The notes under the pieces are model-generated. The model was not told where the DNA came from. It saw only the letters and a program-made list of their open reading frames with translations, and did not search any database. DNA of 6,557 nt, taken from Bacillota bacterium (lineage in GTDB: Bacteria > Bacillota_A > Clostridia > Lachnospirales > Bianqueaceae). Shown here one piece after another: positions 5,939 to 6,557 of the stretch (its first letter is position 1; each line of letters starts with the position of its first letter). The translations under genes and the position numbers were made by a program. The DNA is taken from assembly GCA_017420625.1 (NCBI GenBank), contig JAFOIR010000208.1, positions 1-6,557 of the forward strand, in the 5' to 3' direction.

Positions 5939-5952
5939 GAAAGGAGACCGTT

Positions 5953-6557
5953 ATGAAACTTCTGCTGCGTCTGTCACGCGAAGCGATTCGTTACAAAAAT
6001 CTGTATATCATCGCGATTCTCTCCACTCTCTGTCTGACGCTGGTCAATCTGGCTGCTCCGCGCGCGCTGTCCCGGATGACCGGCCTGGTCAGTGCCGGTG
6101 TTGACGAATCGTCCCTTAATCAGATCTGGATCCTCACTGCCGTACTCGTCGGCCTGTATCTGCTGCGTATTCTGTTCCGCTTTCTGAGCAACTATCTGGC
6201 TCACAAAGCCGCCTGGTATCTGGTGGGAGATCTGCGTACCAAAACATATGACAAACTCGAACATATGCATCTCGGTTATTTCCATGACAAACAGACCGGT
6301 GATCTGATGAGCCGTGTCGTCAATGATACCCGTGACTTTGAACTGCTCTACGCCCATATGATCCCGGAGACGATCACGAACCTCGTTACCTTCACCGGTG
6401 CACTTACGATCCTTCTTACCATCAACTGGAAGCTGGCACTGATCACCTGCGCACCGATCCCTCTGATCATGGTTTCCGGTGTCATCTTTTCGAAGAAGGT
6501 TCGTCCATTCTTCCGCATCTCCCAGAAAAAGATGGGTGAACTGAACGGCAAGCTGCA
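5953..6557 (+). CDS. ABC transporter, exporter-type membrane-spanning/ATP-binding subunit, N-terminal part
   Basis: The frame is open from the ATG at 5953 to the right edge, giving 201 visible residues of a protein normally near 570-620. AAAGGAG (5940-5946) lies 6 nt upstream. The visible part is the type-1 exporter transmembrane domain: helices at about 18-38, 58-80, 139-157 and 160-181. The family's first intracellular loop motif is present, YFHDKQTGDLMSRVVNDT (109-126), which couples helix movement to the ATPase domain. Walker A, signature and Walker B motifs would lie beyond the window, so the fused ATPase is expected but not seen. Such proteins export drugs, lipids or peptides as homo- or heterodimers; a partner gene may follow. 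Expression probably depends on read-through of the terminator at 5892-5923. Family call secure, substrate unknown. Confidence 0.9.
   Translation, partial: MKLLLRLSREAIRYKNLYIIAILSTLCLTLVNLAAPRALSRMTGLVSAGVDESSLNQIWILTAVLVGLYLLRILFRFLSNYLAHKAAWYLVGDLRTKTYDKLEHMHLGYFHDKQTGDLMSRVVNDTRDFELLYAHMIPETITNLVTFTGALTILLTINWKLALITCAPIPLIMVSGVIFSKKVRPFFRISQKKMGELNGKL

Noticed and set aside
5974..6551. Minus-strand open frames at 5974-6357 and 6348-6551
   Set aside because: They are antisense to the ABC transporter frame, which shows exporter motifs, membrane helices and a ribosome site.

Overview
The window looks like chromosomal DNA from a Bacillota (Firmicutes) bacterium, probably a Clostridia- or Erysipelotrichia-like lineage. 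The grounds are strong AGGAGG-type ribosome sites before almost every gene, one TTG start, consensus sigma-A promoters, and short hairpin-plus-T-tract terminators at moderate GC. The exact taxon cannot be read from the sequence. There is no rRNA, tRNA, insertion sequence, prophage or CRISPR array.

Layout. (1) Positions 1-431, plus strand: the C-terminal part of a metallophosphoesterase that enters from the left edge. (2) 437-475: a bidirectional terminator that separates it from a convergent minus-strand block. (3) 451-4522, minus strand, in transcription order: homoserine dehydrogenase (hom), a multi-spanning membrane protein with a C-terminal DUF218 (YdcF/SanA-like) domain, a small two-helix membrane protein of unknown function, and a TrmH/SpoU-family RNA methyltransferase. 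Gaps of 10, 12 and 21 nt, with two ribosome sites overlapping or abutting the preceding stop, make this a tight operon. An extended -10 promoter lies just before hom. (4) 4591-5541, minus strand: a cupin/AraC-type regulator with a strong promoter of its own. Several inverted repeats overlap that promoter, which suggests autoregulation or control of the divergent side. (5) 5663-5827, plus strand: a 54-residue, highly charged, probably helical protein of unknown function with an excellent ribosome site. (6) 5844-5952: a perfect consensus promoter that runs straight into an intrinsic terminator about a dozen bases after its likely start, then the ribosome site of (7) an exporter-type ABC transporter subunit that begins at 5953 and leaves the window on the right.

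Most genes are ordinary housekeeping or accessory genes. The part most worth a second look is the promoter-terminator leader of the ABC transporter, which also contains an alternative pairing able to compete with the terminator. This would fit transcription attenuation of the transporter. Next come the dyads at the AraC-type gene's promoter, the unexplained small charged protein, and the unusual grouping of hom with a DUF218 membrane protein and an RNA methyltransferase. I found no clear evidence of a wholly new multi-gene system in this window.
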